From Rhizobium giardinii bv. giardinii H152 (GTDB lineage Bacteria > Pseudomonadota > Alphaproteobacteria > Rhizobiales > Rhizobiaceae): 64,000 nucleotides of DNA. Below, in pieces: positions 1-10,321 of this stretch (positions are counted from its first letter, which is position 1; each line of letters begins with the position of its first letter). The stretch lies in the NCBI RefSeq assembly GCF_000379605.1, contig NZ_KB902580.1, positions 62,188 through 126,187 on the forward strand, given 5' to 3'. The notes beneath the pieces were generated by a model, which searched no databases, was not told where the DNA came from, and was given only the letters and a program-made list of their open reading frames with translations. The position numbers and the translations under genes are program-made.

Positions 1-1344
1 GCTGCCGGGCATGGCCCTTATTCGGGCGCAAGCGTGCAAAGATTGAGAAGCATCCTGGATGAGCTCGACCCCTGCCCCGAGACCGGAACCGGTATTGCCG
101 CGGCGCTCGCCGACATCGGCCGACCAGCACTCGATCATGCCCTTGCCGTCGGCGATCCGGCAGCGATGGCCCATCTTCATTGCCCGGTTGCCGTACCGGC
201 GCTGGCGGCGGAAGTTCTGATTTCGGCCACCAACCAGTCGCTCGATTCTTGGGATCAGTCTCCCTTCGCGACCATGGCCGAGGAGCGGGTTCTCGCATGG
301 CTGACGCAGCTTGTCGGCCTGCCGGCCACGGCCAGCGGCAATTTCACCAGCGGCGGTAGCCAGTCGAACATGACGGCGCTGCATCTGGCGGCCGCGCGCT
401 GCGGCGACGATGCAAGGGCGGCGGGCGTCATCTTCACCTCGGAGCAGTCGCATTTCAGCATTCGCAAGAGCGCAGCCATTCTCGGCTTTGCAGAAAACGC
501 GGTCATCACGGTCGCGACGGACACCGATGGCCGGATGTCTGTTCCGGCACTGGAGGCCAGCCTCCGGCGCGCGATAACGCGAGGCAGATTGCCGGTCGCG
601 GTGGTCGCAACGGCCGGGACGACCGATCTCGGCGCGATCGACCCGCTGCCTGAAATCGCCGATGTTGCTGCTGCATACAACATGTGGATGCATGTCGATG
701 CCGCCTATGGAGGCGGCCTTCTGGTTTCCCGCCACCGCGGTCGTCTTGCGGGACTTGAGCGCGCCCATTCGATCGCGCTCGACTTTCACAAGATGCTGTT
801 TCAGCCCATCAGCTGCGGCGCTCTTCTCGTCAGCGACCGGTTGGATTTCTTGCCCCTGGCAACGAAGGCCGATTATCTCAATCCGGAAGAGGCCGTTTTT
901 GCCGATGCCCCGAACCTCGTGGAACGCTCCTTCCAGACGACGCGCAGGAGCGATGCGCTGAAAGTGCTGATGACCCTGCGGGCGATCGGCCGCAACGGTC
1001 TGGATGCGTTGATCAGCAAGACGCTCGAAAATACCCTTGCCGCTGCGGACGCCATCGAGGAGCGCAAATATCTGCGCCTGGCACGGCAGCCTACGCTTTC
1101 GACGGTTCTGTTCCGTTACGTTTCGCCCGGCGGCCCAGAACGCTCGGATACGATCGCGATCGGGGTACGGGCAGCGCTTTTCCACGCCGGTATCGCCGCC
1201 CTTGCCACGACCGTTCTCGACGGCCGTGTTCACTTCAAGCTCACGCTTCTCAACCCGCGTTCAACGTCGGATGTCGTCCACCACGTCCTTGATGCGATCG
1301 GCGAGACGGCCCGCGAACTGGAGACACATCATGCACGCCCATAA
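1..1344 (+). CDS. rhbB: L-2,4-diaminobutyrate decarboxylase (siderophore biosynthesis), 5' end missing
   Basis: PLP-dependent group II decarboxylase that would turn L-2,4-diaminobutyrate into 1,3-diaminopropane, the diamine backbone of rhizobactin-type siderophores. The reading frame is open from the first base of the window, so the true start lies upstream; 447 codons are visible and the family is usually near 490-500 residues. The segment VHVDAAYGG and the PLP lysine in DFHKML (lysine codon at 790-792) are present. It overlaps rhbC by 14 nt, as in a translationally coupled operon. The assignment rests on the decarboxylase signature plus the rhbCDEF genes that follow. Confidence 0.9.
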   Translation, partial: AAGHGPYSGASVQRLRSILDELDPCPETGTGIAAALADIGRPALDHALAVGDPAAMAHLHCPVAVPALAAEVLISATNQSLDSWDQSPFATMAEERVLAWLTQLVGLPATASGNFTSGGSQSNMTALHLAAARCGDDARAAGVIFTSEQSHFSIRKSAAILGFAENAVITVATDTDGRMSVPALEASLRRAITRGRLPVAVVATAGTTDLGAIDPLPEIADVAAAYNMWMHVDAAYGGGLLVSRHRGRLAGLERAHSIALDFHKMLFQPISCGALLVSDRLDFLPLATKADYLNPEEAVFADAPNLVERSFQTTRRSDALKVLMTLRAIGRNGLDALISKTLENTLAAADAIEERKYLRLARQPTLSTVLFRYVSPGGPERSDTIAIGVRAALFHAGIAALATTVLDGRVHFKLTLLNPRSTSDVVHHVLDAIGETARELETHHARP

Positions 1345-3088
1345 TGCCGGTATCCTTGCCCTGCGCTCCATTCTCAACTGCGTTGCCCGCGAATATCCAG
1401 ACCGCGTCCGCTGGTCGGGACAATCGGGGCACTTGCGCTTCACGCTCACCTTTCCGGGCAGCGGCGGAAACCTCGATTTGCCAGCCCTCTACCGCTCGGC
1501 GACCGGTCACCACCTTTTCGGCGAGCCGGTGATCCTGATCGGCTCAGATACGCAGAAAGCCATCAGTCCCGCAGACGCCGTCACCGCAGTCCTCGAACGG
1601 CTGGAACCGTCGGCTGCGGCTAAGGACGGCCGCGACGATCTTCTGGGCCGCGCCCGGTCGAGCCGTCTCCTCATCGAAGCCGCGCTTGAGGCGCGCAAGG
1701 CCGATCTTGCCGCCCTGGCTGGTGAGGAGGTTTCCTTCATCGCAGCGGAGCAAGGTCTGATCGCAGGCCACGGCATCCACCCCTGCCCGAAAAGCCGCGA
1801 GGGCTTGACGGAGGCGGAATCGCGCCGTTATTCGCCGGAATTTGCCGCCGGCTTTCCGCTGCGTTGGTTTGCCGTCGAGCGGAGCCTGTTTCATACCGGT
1901 CATTCACATGGTTCGCCTTCAGCCGAGGACTGGCTGGAGAGCCTGGTCGGCGACGACCTCGACAACCTGAAAGCGGCCCTGCCTGCCGGCAATTTTGCAC
2001 TGTTGCCAGTCCATCCCTGGCAGGCTGGGAACATGCTCAAGAACCCGTCCGTCGTGGCCCTTGTCGCGGAAGGACGCCTGATCGATTGCGGCGAGGCTGG
2101 AAAGCCCTGGTTCCCGACGTCGTCGGTGCGGACGCTCTACCGGCCGGACGCGCCGTTCATGCTGAAGGTATCGCTCGGTATCGGCATCACCAATTCGGTT
2201 CGTGTCAACCTCGCCCGCGAACTGTTGCGCGGCGATGATATGTTTCGCTTCCGCCGCCATCCGTTGTGGCAGGATTTCTCGCGCAGTTATCCCGGTCTGA
2301 CCCTCATAGCTGATCCGGCCTATATGGGCGTCAAGATAGACGGAACGGTAATCGACGGTCTTTCTGTGTCGATGCGTGAAAATCCGTTCATCGGCGCCGA
2401 TGCGGATCGCAACGTCTCGCTACTTGCTGCCCTGTGCGAGCATCTGCCTGAACGCGGCAGCCGTCTCGGCGCCTTGATCCGCAAGCGTGCACAGATTGAA
2501 GACCGTGCGCTCGATGCTGTGGCTGCTGATTGGTTCGAGCGGTTCCTGCGCGTCTTCGTCCGCCCCGTCTTCGGCCTCTATCTGCGGCATGGCATTGCCA
2601 TGGAAGCGCACCAGCAGAATATACTGATGGAGATTGAGGACGGTTATCCGGCCCGCGTGTTCTATCGCGACAATCAGGGCTTTTTCCACCATGAGCGCGG
2701 CCACAAGGCGCTCGCAGAAGCTCTGCCGGGTCTTGGAGAGATGAGCGAATCCGTCTTCGGCGAGGAGCCGGTCGATGAGCGGCTGCTCTACTACGCATTC
2801 ATCAATTCGGTGCTCGGCATGATCGGGGCGCTCGGTCGCGAGGGCCTGATCGAGGAAGCCGCTCTTATCGCCATGCTGCGCAGCGAACTTCTGCGGCTTG
2901 AGGCCCTCGAGGGGGCAAATTCCAGCCTCGTGCACAAGATGCTGGCGCCGGCGCTGCATTGCAAGGCGAACCTGAAAACCCGCCTTGCGCGGATGGATGA
3001 ACTGGTCGGCCCGCTGGAAACGCAGTCGGTCTATCTCGAAATCGCCAACCCGATGCTGCAATCCGCAAAGGCTCTAGTCGATGCTTGA
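1331..3088 (+). CDS. rhbC: NIS siderophore synthetase RhbC (IucA/IucC family)
   Basis: ATP-dependent NRPS-independent siderophore synthetase of 585 aa, expected to join citrate to the hydroxamate-bearing diaminopropane arm in the cytoplasm. It has the family motifs PVHPWQ in the middle, [23 protein letters not shown] in the nucleotide-binding part and [11 protein letters not shown] near the C-terminal FhuF-like domain. The frame is open well upstream, but the ATG at 1331 overlaps the end of rhbB and gives the usual family length, so it is preferred. The stop overlaps the start of rhbD by 8 nt. RhbC and RhbF are paralogous synthetases acting on the two citrate carboxyls. Confidence 0.92.
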   Translation: MHAHNAGILALRSILNCVAREYPDRVRWSGQSGHLRFTLTFPGSGGNLDLPALYRSATGHHLFGEPVILIGSDTQKAISPADAVTAVLERLEPSAAAKDGRDDLLGRARSSRLLIEAALEARKADLAALAGEEVSFIAAEQGLIAGHGIHPCPKSREGLTEAESRRYSPEFAAGFPLRWFAVERSLFHTGHSHGSPSAEDWLESLVGDDLDNLKAALPAGNFALLPVHPWQAGNMLKNPSVVALVAEGRLIDCGEAGKPWFPTSSVRTLYRPDAPFMLKVSLGIGITNSVRVNLARELLRGDDMFRFRRHPLWQDFSRSYPGLTLIADPAYMGVKIDGTVIDGLSVSMRENPFIGADADRNVSLLAALCEHLPERGSRLGALIRKRAQIEDRALDAVAADWFERFLRVFVRPVFGLYLRHGIAMEAHQQNILMEIEDGYPARVFYRDNQGFFHHERGHKALAEALPGLGEMSESVFGEEPVDERLLYYAFINSVLGMIGALGREGLIEEAALIAMLRSELLRLEALEGANSSLVHKMLAPALHCKANLKTRLARMDELVGPLETQSVYLEIANPMLQSAKALVDA

Positions 3089-3671
3089 CCTCAGCATGCC
3101 CGACACCGCCTTCGCCTATTCGCGCCATGACCCGGACATCGGTCGCACGATCAGCTTCCGGCTTCTGGAGAAGGAACGCGATCTGGAACTTTTGTGGCGC
3201 TGGATGAACCAACCACATGTGGTGCCGCAATGGAAGATGGCGAAGCCGATCGAGGATATCGCCGCATACATCGACACCAATCTCGCCGACCCGCACCAGG
3301 ATCCCTATATCGGCCTGATCGACGGGATACCCATGAGCTACTGGGAAGCCTATTGGGCGAAGGACGATATTCTCGGCCGTCATTACCCCGCCGAAGAGAG
3401 GGACCGCGGCTGGCATATGCTGGTAGGCGAACCGTCCTTCTTCGGGCACGGCACGGCGCCCGCGGTGATCCGCGCCTTTACCCGCTTCCTCTTTCTTGAC
3501 GATCCCGCCACCCGGAAGGTCGTGGGCGAGCCGAGCGTCGCGGCGCGGCGTCTGCTGCGCTATGCGCCGGTCTGCGCCTTCGAGGAACAGGGCGAGATCG
3601 ACCTGCCCGACAAGCGTGCGAAACTGATGTTTTGCCACCGGGAACGCTTCAGCCAACAATTCGGATTATAA
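3081..3671 (+). CDS. rhbD: IucB-type N-acetyltransferase RhbD
   Basis: GNAT-fold acyl-CoA N-acyltransferase of 196 aa, expected to acetylate the N-hydroxylated 1,3-diaminopropane to give the hydroxamate. The IucB-family features are the WMN segment near residue 42, [11 protein letters not shown] around 95-105, the [10 protein letters not shown] acyl-CoA loop and the [14 protein letters not shown] motif. It starts inside the last codons of rhbC and its stop lies just upstream of rhbE, so all five rhb genes form one transcription unit. A longer relative (10322-11413) lies downstream of the receptor gene. Confidence 0.9.
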   Translation: MLDLSMPDTAFAYSRHDPDIGRTISFRLLEKERDLELLWRWMNQPHVVPQWKMAKPIEDIAAYIDTNLADPHQDPYIGLIDGIPMSYWEAYWAKDDILGRHYPAEERDRGWHMLVGEPSFFGHGTAPAVIRAFTRFLFLDDPATRKVVGEPSVAARRLLRYAPVCAFEEQGEIDLPDKRAKLMFCHRERFSQQFGL

Positions 3672-3673
3672 TC

Positions 3674-5032
3674 ATGATGGATATCAATCTGGCGGGCATC
3701 GGCATCGGACCGTTCAATCTCGGTCTTGCCGCCCTCCTCTCCTCCCACGACAATCTCTCCAGCGTATTTCTCGAACGCAAGCCGGGGTTTCGCTGGCATG
3801 AAGGCCTCCTTCTGCCCGGCACGACGCTGCAGGTGCCATTCATGGCCGACCTCGTGACCATGGCGAACCCGACACACCCGTTGAGCTTCCTGAACTATCT
3901 CGCGACCCACGATCGCCTCTACAAGTTCTATTTCTACGAACACTTCATGATCCCCCGGCAAGAGTATGACGACTATTGCCGCTGGGCGTCTGAGCAGCTT
4001 TCGTCGTGCCGTTTCGGTGAGGATGTTATGGACGTCGGCCTTGAGACGGCCTCCGACAGCTTTGTCATCGAAAGCCGGTCGGCTGCGGGAGCGAGGCAGC
4101 ATTATCGCAGCCGCAATATCGCAATCGGCGTCGGAACAGTACCTTTCCTGCCGCAATGGACGCGGATCAGGGCGACGGCCCCTCTCCTGCATTCCAGCGA
4201 ATTCGGCAAGCGGCGCCTGGAGCTTGCGAATCGCCGCCGCGTCACCGTCGTCGGCTCCGGGCAAAGCGCTGCCGAATGCGTTTTGGCACTCTACAACGAC
4301 CTGACGCCGGAAAGGATCGCGGCTGGTTCGTCCATCCAGTGGATCACCCGGTCCCCCGGTTTCTTCCCCATGGAGTATTCAAAGCTCGGCCTCGAATATT
4401 TCACACCCGATTACATGCGCCATTTCCACGGGATCCCGCCGAGCAAACGCCGCGAGATCGTGGCCAATCAGGGTCTTCTCTACAAGGGCATCAGCTTTTC
4501 GACCATCGGCGAAATCTTCGATCTCCTGTACGAACGTTCCGTCGGCGGACGCGACCCCGGGCTTTCGCTCTATTCGAACTGCACGGTAGAGACGCTCGAA
4601 AGCGCAGCGCACGGCTCCTTCCGACTCGGGATCGGCCATAACCACCTTGACCAAAAAACAGTCATCGAAGCGGATGCGGTCGTTGCCGCGACCGGTTATC
4701 GCCATGCCTGGCCGGACTGGCTCGACACGTTGAAGGGCAGCGTTCTGGAAACCTGCGAGAAAGGCGACGTGATCGTCGGCGAGGATTTTCGCGCGCGCCG
4801 CTGCGATGGCGGCAAGGGGCACGTCTTCATCCAGAATGCCGAAACCTTCCATCACGGCGTCGGTGCACCCGATCTCGGCCTCGGTGCCTTCCGCAACGCC
4901 GTCATCGTCAACCGGCTTCTAGACCGGGAACACTACCGCGTCAACGCACGGGCATCGTTCCAGCATTTCGGCCTGCCTGCCCATCAACCCGATTCCTCAG
5001 GTTCAGGAGATTTCTATGCCCACGCATCATAA
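3674..5032 (+). CDS. rhbE: Diaminopropane N-monooxygenase RhbE (IucD/lysine N6-hydroxylase family)
   Basis: FAD- and NADPH-dependent N-hydroxylating monooxygenase of 452 aa. It would hydroxylate the terminal amine of 1,3-diaminopropane before acetylation by RhbD. Visible motifs are the N-terminal FAD loop GIGIGPFNLGLA, the NADPH loop VVGSGQSAAE near the middle and the C-terminal ATGYRH motif. The frame is open from 3632, but the ATG at 3674 places the FAD loop at its usual distance from the N-terminus. It starts 2 nt after the rhbD stop and overlaps rhbF by 17 nt. Confidence 0.92.
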   Translation: MMDINLAGIGIGPFNLGLAALLSSHDNLSSVFLERKPGFRWHEGLLLPGTTLQVPFMADLVTMANPTHPLSFLNYLATHDRLYKFYFYEHFMIPRQEYDDYCRWASEQLSSCRFGEDVMDVGLETASDSFVIESRSAAGARQHYRSRNIAIGVGTVPFLPQWTRIRATAPLLHSSEFGKRRLELANRRRVTVVGSGQSAAECVLALYNDLTPERIAAGSSIQWITRSPGFFPMEYSKLGLEYFTPDYMRHFHGIPPSKRREIVANQGLLYKGISFSTIGEIFDLLYERSVGGRDPGLSLYSNCTVETLESAAHGSFRLGIGHNHLDQKTVIEADAVVAATGYRHAWPDWLDTLKGSVLETCEKGDVIVGEDFRARRCDGGKGHVFIQNAETFHHGVGAPDLGLGAFRNAVIVNRLLDREHYRVNARASFQHFGLPAHQPDSSGSGDFYAHAS

Positions 5033-6821
5033 TCCGCTCTTTCAGGGCGCCTTTTCCAGGGCGCTATGGCAACAGGCCTCCGGACGCCTTCTCGCCAAGG
5101 TCATCGAGGAATTCGCCTATGAGCGGGTCTTCGACGTTAAAGAGGAAAAGCCGGACCAGTTCCGCATCGATATCGGCGCGGTCGCATACCGATTCAAAGC
5201 CAAGCGCTATGTTTTCGACAACCTGTCCGTCGATCCGGCAAGCATCGTGAAGACGGCGGACGGCATCGATTGGCCTGTCCATGACCCGCTTGCTTTCTGC
5301 GCGGATGTTCTGCCTGAACTCGGCGTCAAGCCGATGACGGTTGCGCACTTCATCAAAGAACTCGGCAATACCCTGATTTCGGACGCACATATAGCGGCCC
5401 GGGCGACGAAAACAGGTGCGGAACTGACCGAACTCGACGACATCCGCATGGAAGGCGAAACTACGGGCCATCCCTGGGTGACGGTCAGCAAGGGACGAAT
5501 CGGCCTCGGCTATGGTGACTATCTCGCCTATACCCCTGAAAATCAAACGCCGACGGAAGTTCTCTGGCTGGGGGTGAGCAAAGACCGCGCATCCTTCGTT
5601 GCGGAACAGAACCTCACCAATGAGGGGCTGGTTCGTGAAGCCATCGGCGAAGCTCGTCTTGAGGCGTTCCGTGCCACGCTCGCCGCTCAGGGAGGATCCT
5701 CCGAGTCGCATTACATGATGCCTGTGCATCCCTGGCAATGGGACCACATGATCGTGCCGCATTTTGCCGCCGATATCGCATCGGACCATATCATCCTGCT
5801 CGGCAAGGGCGATGATCTTTATCTGCCGCAGCAATCCGTGCGTACGCTGTCGAACATCTCCCATCCGGAAAAATCGACACTGAAGCTGTGCATGACCATC
5901 CTCAATACGGCCGTCTACCGTGGCATCCCAGGAAAACGGGCGCTGTCTGCGGCGCCACTGACCGCTTGGCTCGACGAGTTGCTCCTTAGGGACAGGTTTC
6001 TGTCGGAGGAATGTGGCTTGGTTCTCCTCGGTGAGCGCGCTGGCATGCATTACGTCCATCCGCAGTTCTCGACCATCGACGGCGCCCCCTACCAGTTTAA
6101 CGAAATGCTCGGTTGCCTTTGGCGCGACAGCCTGGCGGCGCATCTGAGGCCGGGTGAAAGCGGTATTCCGCTTGCGGCCCTGCTGCATGCCGGCGCAGAC
6201 GGAAAACCTGTGGTTCAGGCGCTGGCTGAGAAGGCAGACATTCCGGTTTCCGAATGGATGGCACTGTTTTTCGATGCCGTGATCCCTCCGGTCTTCCACC
6301 TGCTGGCAAAGCATGGCCTCGCCTTCTCGGCTCATGGCCAGAACGCAACGCTCATAGTGAAGAACGGGCGCCCCGAGCGGCTCGCGCTTCGCGATTTCAT
6401 CGATGACGTCATCGTCTGTGACCTGGAATTTCCGGAAAGCGGCAGTCTGCCCGAAGAGGTCCGCGCCGTTCTGCTTTGCCTGCCTGCCGACTTCCTCGTC
6501 CATTTCATCCAGACGACGCTATTCATCTGCGTCTTCCGCTATGTGTCGGTGCTGCTCGATCAGCGATCGGGTCTTTCGGAAAGCGCTTTCTGGGCCTTGG
6601 CCCGCGAAAGTGTTCTGCGCTACCAGAAGCGCTTCCCGGACATGGGATCGCGTTTTGCAACGTTCGACCTCTTCGGCGATGAATATCCGCGCCTTTGCCT
6701 GAACCGGGTTCGCTTGTTCACGCACGGCTACGCCGATGACGACGAACGTCCGGTGCCAGATTTCCAGGGCATGGTGGCCAATCCACTCGTTGCTTTCCAA
6801 AGCCGTAGCGACGCTGCCTGA
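5016..6821 (+). CDS. rhbF: NIS siderophore synthetase RhbF (IucA/IucC family)
   Basis: Second IucA/IucC synthetase (601 aa), expected to complete the siderophore by condensing the second acetyl-hydroxydiaminopropane arm with the citrate monoamide. Family signatures include MPVHPWQWDHM around residues 236-246, QQSVRTLSNISHPEKSTLKLC in the ATP-binding region and HGLAFSAHGQNATL in the C-terminal half. It is the last gene of the overlapping rhb operon; 97 nt separate it from the convergent regulator gene. Confidence 0.92.
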   Translation: MPTHHNPLFQGAFSRALWQQASGRLLAKVIEEFAYERVFDVKEEKPDQFRIDIGAVAYRFKAKRYVFDNLSVDPASIVKTADGIDWPVHDPLAFCADVLPELGVKPMTVAHFIKELGNTLISDAHIAARATKTGAELTELDDIRMEGETTGHPWVTVSKGRIGLGYGDYLAYTPENQTPTEVLWLGVSKDRASFVAEQNLTNEGLVREAIGEARLEAFRATLAAQGGSSESHYMMPVHPWQWDHMIVPHFAADIASDHIILLGKGDDLYLPQQSVRTLSNISHPEKSTLKLCMTILNTAVYRGIPGKRALSAAPLTAWLDELLLRDRFLSEECGLVLLGERAGMHYVHPQFSTIDGAPYQFNEMLGCLWRDSLAAHLRPGESGIPLAALLHAGADGKPVVQALAEKADIPVSEWMALFFDAVIPPVFHLLAKHGLAFSAHGQNATLIVKNGRPERLALRDFIDDVIVCDLEFPESGSLPEEVRAVLLCLPADFLVHFIQTTLFICVFRYVSVLLDQRSGLSESAFWALARESVLRYQKRFPDMGSRFATFDLFGDEYPRLCLNRVRLFTHGYADDDERPVPDFQGMVANPLVAFQSRSDAA

Positions 6822-6918
6822 AGCAGCTCTTGCACTGCGGAAGTCGTTCACTTCAGACTGAAAGTCGCCCTGTTTCGGGAGGGTTTGCGTAATTGCCAAT
6901 ATTTCCAGTACGGCACTG

Positions 6919-7869
6919 TCAGCCAGTGTTGGCCGTGGCAAGACGGCGTAAATCCGTAGGGCGCACGCCATAACGGCGTCTGAAGGTTCGGTTGAAGTAA
7001 GAAAGGTCGTTGAAGCCAACATTGTAGGCGATCTGGCTGATGGGCATCGGCGGTCCCTCAGCCAGGATGAAACCCTTGGCAAGCGATAGCCGCCTGCCGA
7101 GTACATAGCGGGAAAAGGTTGTACCTTCGCGGTTGAAAAACTTCTGGATTGCGCGCGGAGTGATCCCTTCAGCCTCTGCGACGTCCGTGATCGAGAAGGA
7201 GCCGTTGGCAAGCTCACGCTCGATGTGCGTCTTGATGGAGGCGAGGCGGTTCCGCGGGCTGTCCGACGGGCTGGCCTTGCCGACATGCTGGGCGAGCACC
7301 GGCAGAAGGTCGTAGAAATGCGCAACCATCATGCCCGCATCCTCTTCACTCTGATACTCCTGCCGCAGAAGATAGCCCGCATAGTTGGTCAGCAATTGCA
7401 GAGGCAGGCAGTCGGCCGCAAGCGGCCGCATCATCAACGGGCTCAAAACCTCCAACATGGAGGCAAGTGCATAGGAAGGAAGGTGGGCGCAATCGAAACG
7501 CCCACCTTCCGGCAGAATGATTTCGGAAGGCGCGTCTGCGGGTAGAAAGATGACGTCCGATCGCGCCACCTCAACCTTCCGCCGCCGATGGTGGACGAAG
7601 AGCGGCCCGTCCATGGCCCGGACGATGACGATCCCGGCGTCCGTCACGCCGTTTGCCGTAAGCCGAAGCGATGTCCTCGGAAAATAGAGTGTAGCGAGGG
7701 ACAGCGACACGTATCTCCAGAACAACCCTGTCACACCGGCAAGATTGCCGTTTTCGACGGCAATCGTCGCGTCTCCCAGTATTTCCAGGAGAATGCTACG
7801 GCATACGATCCTGCTTTCGCTGTCGGGAAGCGAAAGTGTACCGAATTTCAGCGGTCGGATGATTTCCAT
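6919..7869 (-). CDS. rhrA: AraC-family transcriptional regulator of the siderophore locus
   Basis: AraC/XylS-type activator of 316 aa. The N-terminal about 200 residues are a sensor-like region and the C-terminal about 100 form the double helix-turn-helix, with ISQIAYNVGFNDLSYFNRTFRRRYGVRPTDLRR as the second recognition unit. In S. meliloti the RhrA activator lies between rhbF and rhtA and activates both. The same position here supports the name. It is convergent with rhbF and divergent from the receptor gene, with 169 nt between the two starts. The start codon has only a weak ribosome-binding site. Confidence 0.82.
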   Translation of the reverse strand: MEIIRPLKFGTLSLPDSESRIVCRSILLEILGDATIAVENGNLAGVTGLFWRYVSLSLATLYFPRTSLRLTANGVTDAGIVIVRAMDGPLFVHHRRRKVEVARSDVIFLPADAPSEIILPEGGRFDCAHLPSYALASMLEVLSPLMMRPLAADCLPLQLLTNYAGYLLRQEYQSEEDAGMMVAHFYDLLPVLAQHVGKASPSDSPRNRLASIKTHIERELANGSFSITDVAEAEGITPRAIQKFFNREGTTFSRYVLGRRLSLAKGFILAEGPPMPISQIAYNVGFNDLSYFNRTFRRRYGVRPTDLRRLATANTG

Positions 7870-7943
7870 TTCTTGCGCCGGCCTTTCTTGTTGAAGTTCG
7901 CGCCCGTCCTAGTCCGGTTCGCCTCAATCCAAGCAGGGGAAAA

Positions 7944-7974
7944 GTTTATCCCATAAACATGACTGAAATTGTCT
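7944..7974. promoter_or_regulatory. Candidate operator region between rhrA and rhtA
   Basis: A perfect inverted repeat GTTTAT-CCC-ATAAAC lies at 7944-7958. It is followed by TGA-N9-TCT at 7960-7974, a near match to the TGA-N9-TCA iron-responsive box described for RirA in rhizobia. Both sit in the only intergenic space serving the two divergent genes. That one binds an iron regulator and the other RhrA is inference. Confidence 0.35.
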
Positions 7975-8038
7975 TGTATTACCAATTCGCTTTCGGGGAT
8001 CAAGCAGGCGGATTGTTTTTTGATGTGCAGGGGGCGTT

Positions 8039-10285
8039 ATGGGCAGAAAATTCAACCGTGGTGTGTGGCTGGCAACGACGGCGGCTGCGATAGTCAGCAC
8101 AAGCGCAATCGCACAGGATGCAGATCAGGCGGCGGATGCCGCGATAGTGAGCAACGACAAGCATGCCGCGACCTCGCTTGATGCGATCGTGGTGACCGGC
8201 AGCCGCTCGCCGCAGCAGATTTCCGAAACGGCCCGTACGATCTATGTTGTCGAATCGAAGGAAATCCAGTCCCAGGCCCGCTCCGGAAAAACGTTGCAGC
8301 AGATCCTGGGTGAAACCGTGCCCAGCTTCGATCCGGCAAGCGCGGGGGCGCGCACATCCTATGGCCAGAACCTGCGCGGCCGCACCGCACTCGTCCTCAT
8401 CGACGGCGTGTCGATGAACTCCGCCCGATCGCTCAGCCGCCAGTTCGATTCCATCGATCCCTTCAACATTGAGCGGGTGGAGGTACTCTCGGGAGCGACC
8501 GCGCTCTACGGCGGCAACGCCACCGGCGGAATCATCAACATCATCACCAAGAAAGGTAAGGATGCCGAGCCGGGCCTGCATGCCGAGGTGACGGGCGGCA
8601 TGGGCAGCGGCTTTTCCGGCAGCAAGGACTTGGACCGTAATGCCGCCGGGGCCGTAACCTACAACAGTGACAATTGGGATGCGCGTTTCTCCGTGGCGGG
8701 CAATAAATCAGGCGCCTTTTACGACGGCACCGGCACCGTCCTTATCCCGGATATCACCCAAACCTCGACGGCCTTCAACGAGCGCATCGACATTATGGGA
8801 TCGGTGGGCTTCCAAATCGACAACGGCCGGCGGCTCGAAGTCTCGGGGCAGTTTTTCGACAGTAGCCAAGAGTCGGATTACGGTCTGTATTACGGCCCTT
8901 TCTTTGCCGCACTGGCCGATCCAAGCCTGTTCGAAACGCGCAGCGGATATCGGTCAGACTTCAATCCGCAGAGCCGCCGTTCGATGCTGAACGTCACGTA
9001 CACCGACGACGATGTGCTCGGCCAGCAGCTTCTGCTGCAGGGGGCTTATCGCAGCGAGCGGCTCCAGTTCAGCCCATTCCCGTCGGGCAGCTATTTTGCG
9101 GGAAGTTCGCAGGATACGGATTACTACAGCATCAAGGCTGCCTTGGTGGCCCAGCCGACCGATAGCCTGAAGATCACCTACGGCTTCGATGCCGACCGTG
9201 ATTCCTTCTCATCGCATCAGAACGTCTTCGATATGCTTCTGGCGGCCGAGACGGGCGGCATGAACTTCGAGACCATCGGCCTGACGGGCCTTTACCCGGG
9301 GATCGATGTCTCGACAGTCGCGGGGTTTGTTGAGGCCTCCTATGAGGCCACTGACAAGCTGACGCTGAGCGGCGGCGTCCGCTACCAGTTTGCCGATACC
9401 AAGGTTTCAGATTTCGTCGGCGCGGCGCAACAGGTTGCCATCCTTGAGGGGACGGCGACTTCCGCCGACATCATTCCCGGCGGAGAGGTGGATTATGATG
9501 CGGTGCTGTTCAATACAGGCGCGAGCTATGAGCTGGACACCGCGCAACAGGTCTACGCCAACTTTAGCCAGGGCTTCGAACTGCCCGACCCCGCCAGATA
9601 TTACGGCATCGGCCTCTATTCACTGGCGGACGGCCACTATTCGCTGATCAACAGCGTCAACGTCGCCGATTCCGCCCTGGAAGCAATCAAGACCAATTCC
9701 GTCGAGATCGGCTACCGCCTCGACGACGGCACCTACAATTTCGAAACGGCAGCCTATTATTCGATTTCTGACCGCTCCATCAACCTTAACCGTTCAACCC
9801 TTGCCGTAGAGGTCGTGGATCAGGACAGGCGGGTCTACGGTATCGAAGGAAGGGCCGGGGTGAATCTCGACGACGGATTCACCGTCGGGTTAATTGGCCA
9901 ATGGGTAAAAACCGAGGTGAAAGGCGACAACGGCTGGGAAAAGGACTCGGTCGGCACTGCGAGCGTTTCCAAGATCGGCGGTTATGTCGGCTGGACCGGC
10001 GACGCCCTCAACCTGAAATTCTCGGGTCAGCATGTGTTTGAGCTTACCGATGCCGATGCGTTCAAGATCGACGGGTACACATTGTTTGATCTGACCGGGG
10101 GCTACACGTTCAAAAATACGGACACGACCTTGAACTTCGGCATCCAGAACGTCTTCGACACGGACTACACCACTATCTGGGGCTCGCGGGCCAAGGCGCT
10201 TTACGGTGCGCTCGCCGACGAGGCGGTGTTCGACTACAAGGGGCGCGGGCGCACATTCGCTGTCTCGCTGACGAAAGTTTTTTGA
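8039..10285 (+). CDS. rhtA: TonB-dependent outer-membrane siderophore receptor
   Basis: Outer-membrane receptor of 748 aa for ferric siderophore uptake. It has an N-terminal signal peptide (GVWLATTAAAIVSTSAIAQ), a TonB-box-like segment (DAIVVTG), a plug domain with RVEVLSGATALYGGNATGGIINIITKKG at about residues 150-175, and a 22-strand barrel region ending in the terminal phenylalanine (LTKVF) expected for BAM recognition. Its place downstream of the rhb genes and next to an AraC activator matches RhtA. It needs TonB-ExbBD from elsewhere in the genome, and no inner-membrane transporter such as RhtX is in the window. Confidence 0.9.
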   Translation: MGRKFNRGVWLATTAAAIVSTSAIAQDADQAADAAIVSNDKHAATSLDAIVVTGSRSPQQISETARTIYVVESKEIQSQARSGKTLQQILGETVPSFDPASAGARTSYGQNLRGRTALVLIDGVSMNSARSLSRQFDSIDPFNIERVEVLSGATALYGGNATGGIINIITKKGKDAEPGLHAEVTGGMGSGFSGSKDLDRNAAGAVTYNSDNWDARFSVAGNKSGAFYDGTGTVLIPDITQTSTAFNERIDIMGSVGFQIDNGRRLEVSGQFFDSSQESDYGLYYGPFFAALADPSLFETRSGYRSDFNPQSRRSMLNVTYTDDDVLGQQLLLQGAYRSERLQFSPFPSGSYFAGSSQDTDYYSIKAALVAQPTDSLKITYGFDADRDSFSSHQNVFDMLLAAETGGMNFETIGLTGLYPGIDVSTVAGFVEASYEATDKLTLSGGVRYQFADTKVSDFVGAAQQVAILEGTATSADIIPGGEVDYDAVLFNTGASYELDTAQQVYANFSQGFELPDPARYYGIGLYSLADGHYSLINSVNVADSALEAIKTNSVEIGYRLDDGTYNFETAAYYSISDRSINLNRSTLAVEVVDQDRRVYGIEGRAGVNLDDGFTVGLIGQWVKTEVKGDNGWEKDSVGTASVSKIGGYVGWTGDALNLKFSGQHVFELTDADAFKIDGYTLFDLTGGYTFKNTDTTLNFGIQNVFDTDYTTIWGSRAKALYGALADEAVFDYKGRGRTFAVSLTKVF

Positions 10286-10321
10286 TGTGCATGGTTGCTT
10301 GAAGGGCAGTGGAGCTCGCCT

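Noticed and set aside
5064-6503. Long reverse-strand open frame opposite rhbF (479 codons)
   Set aside because: It is the antisense shadow of a high-GC gene; the forward strand has clear synthetase motifs, and the reverse translation resembles nothing.
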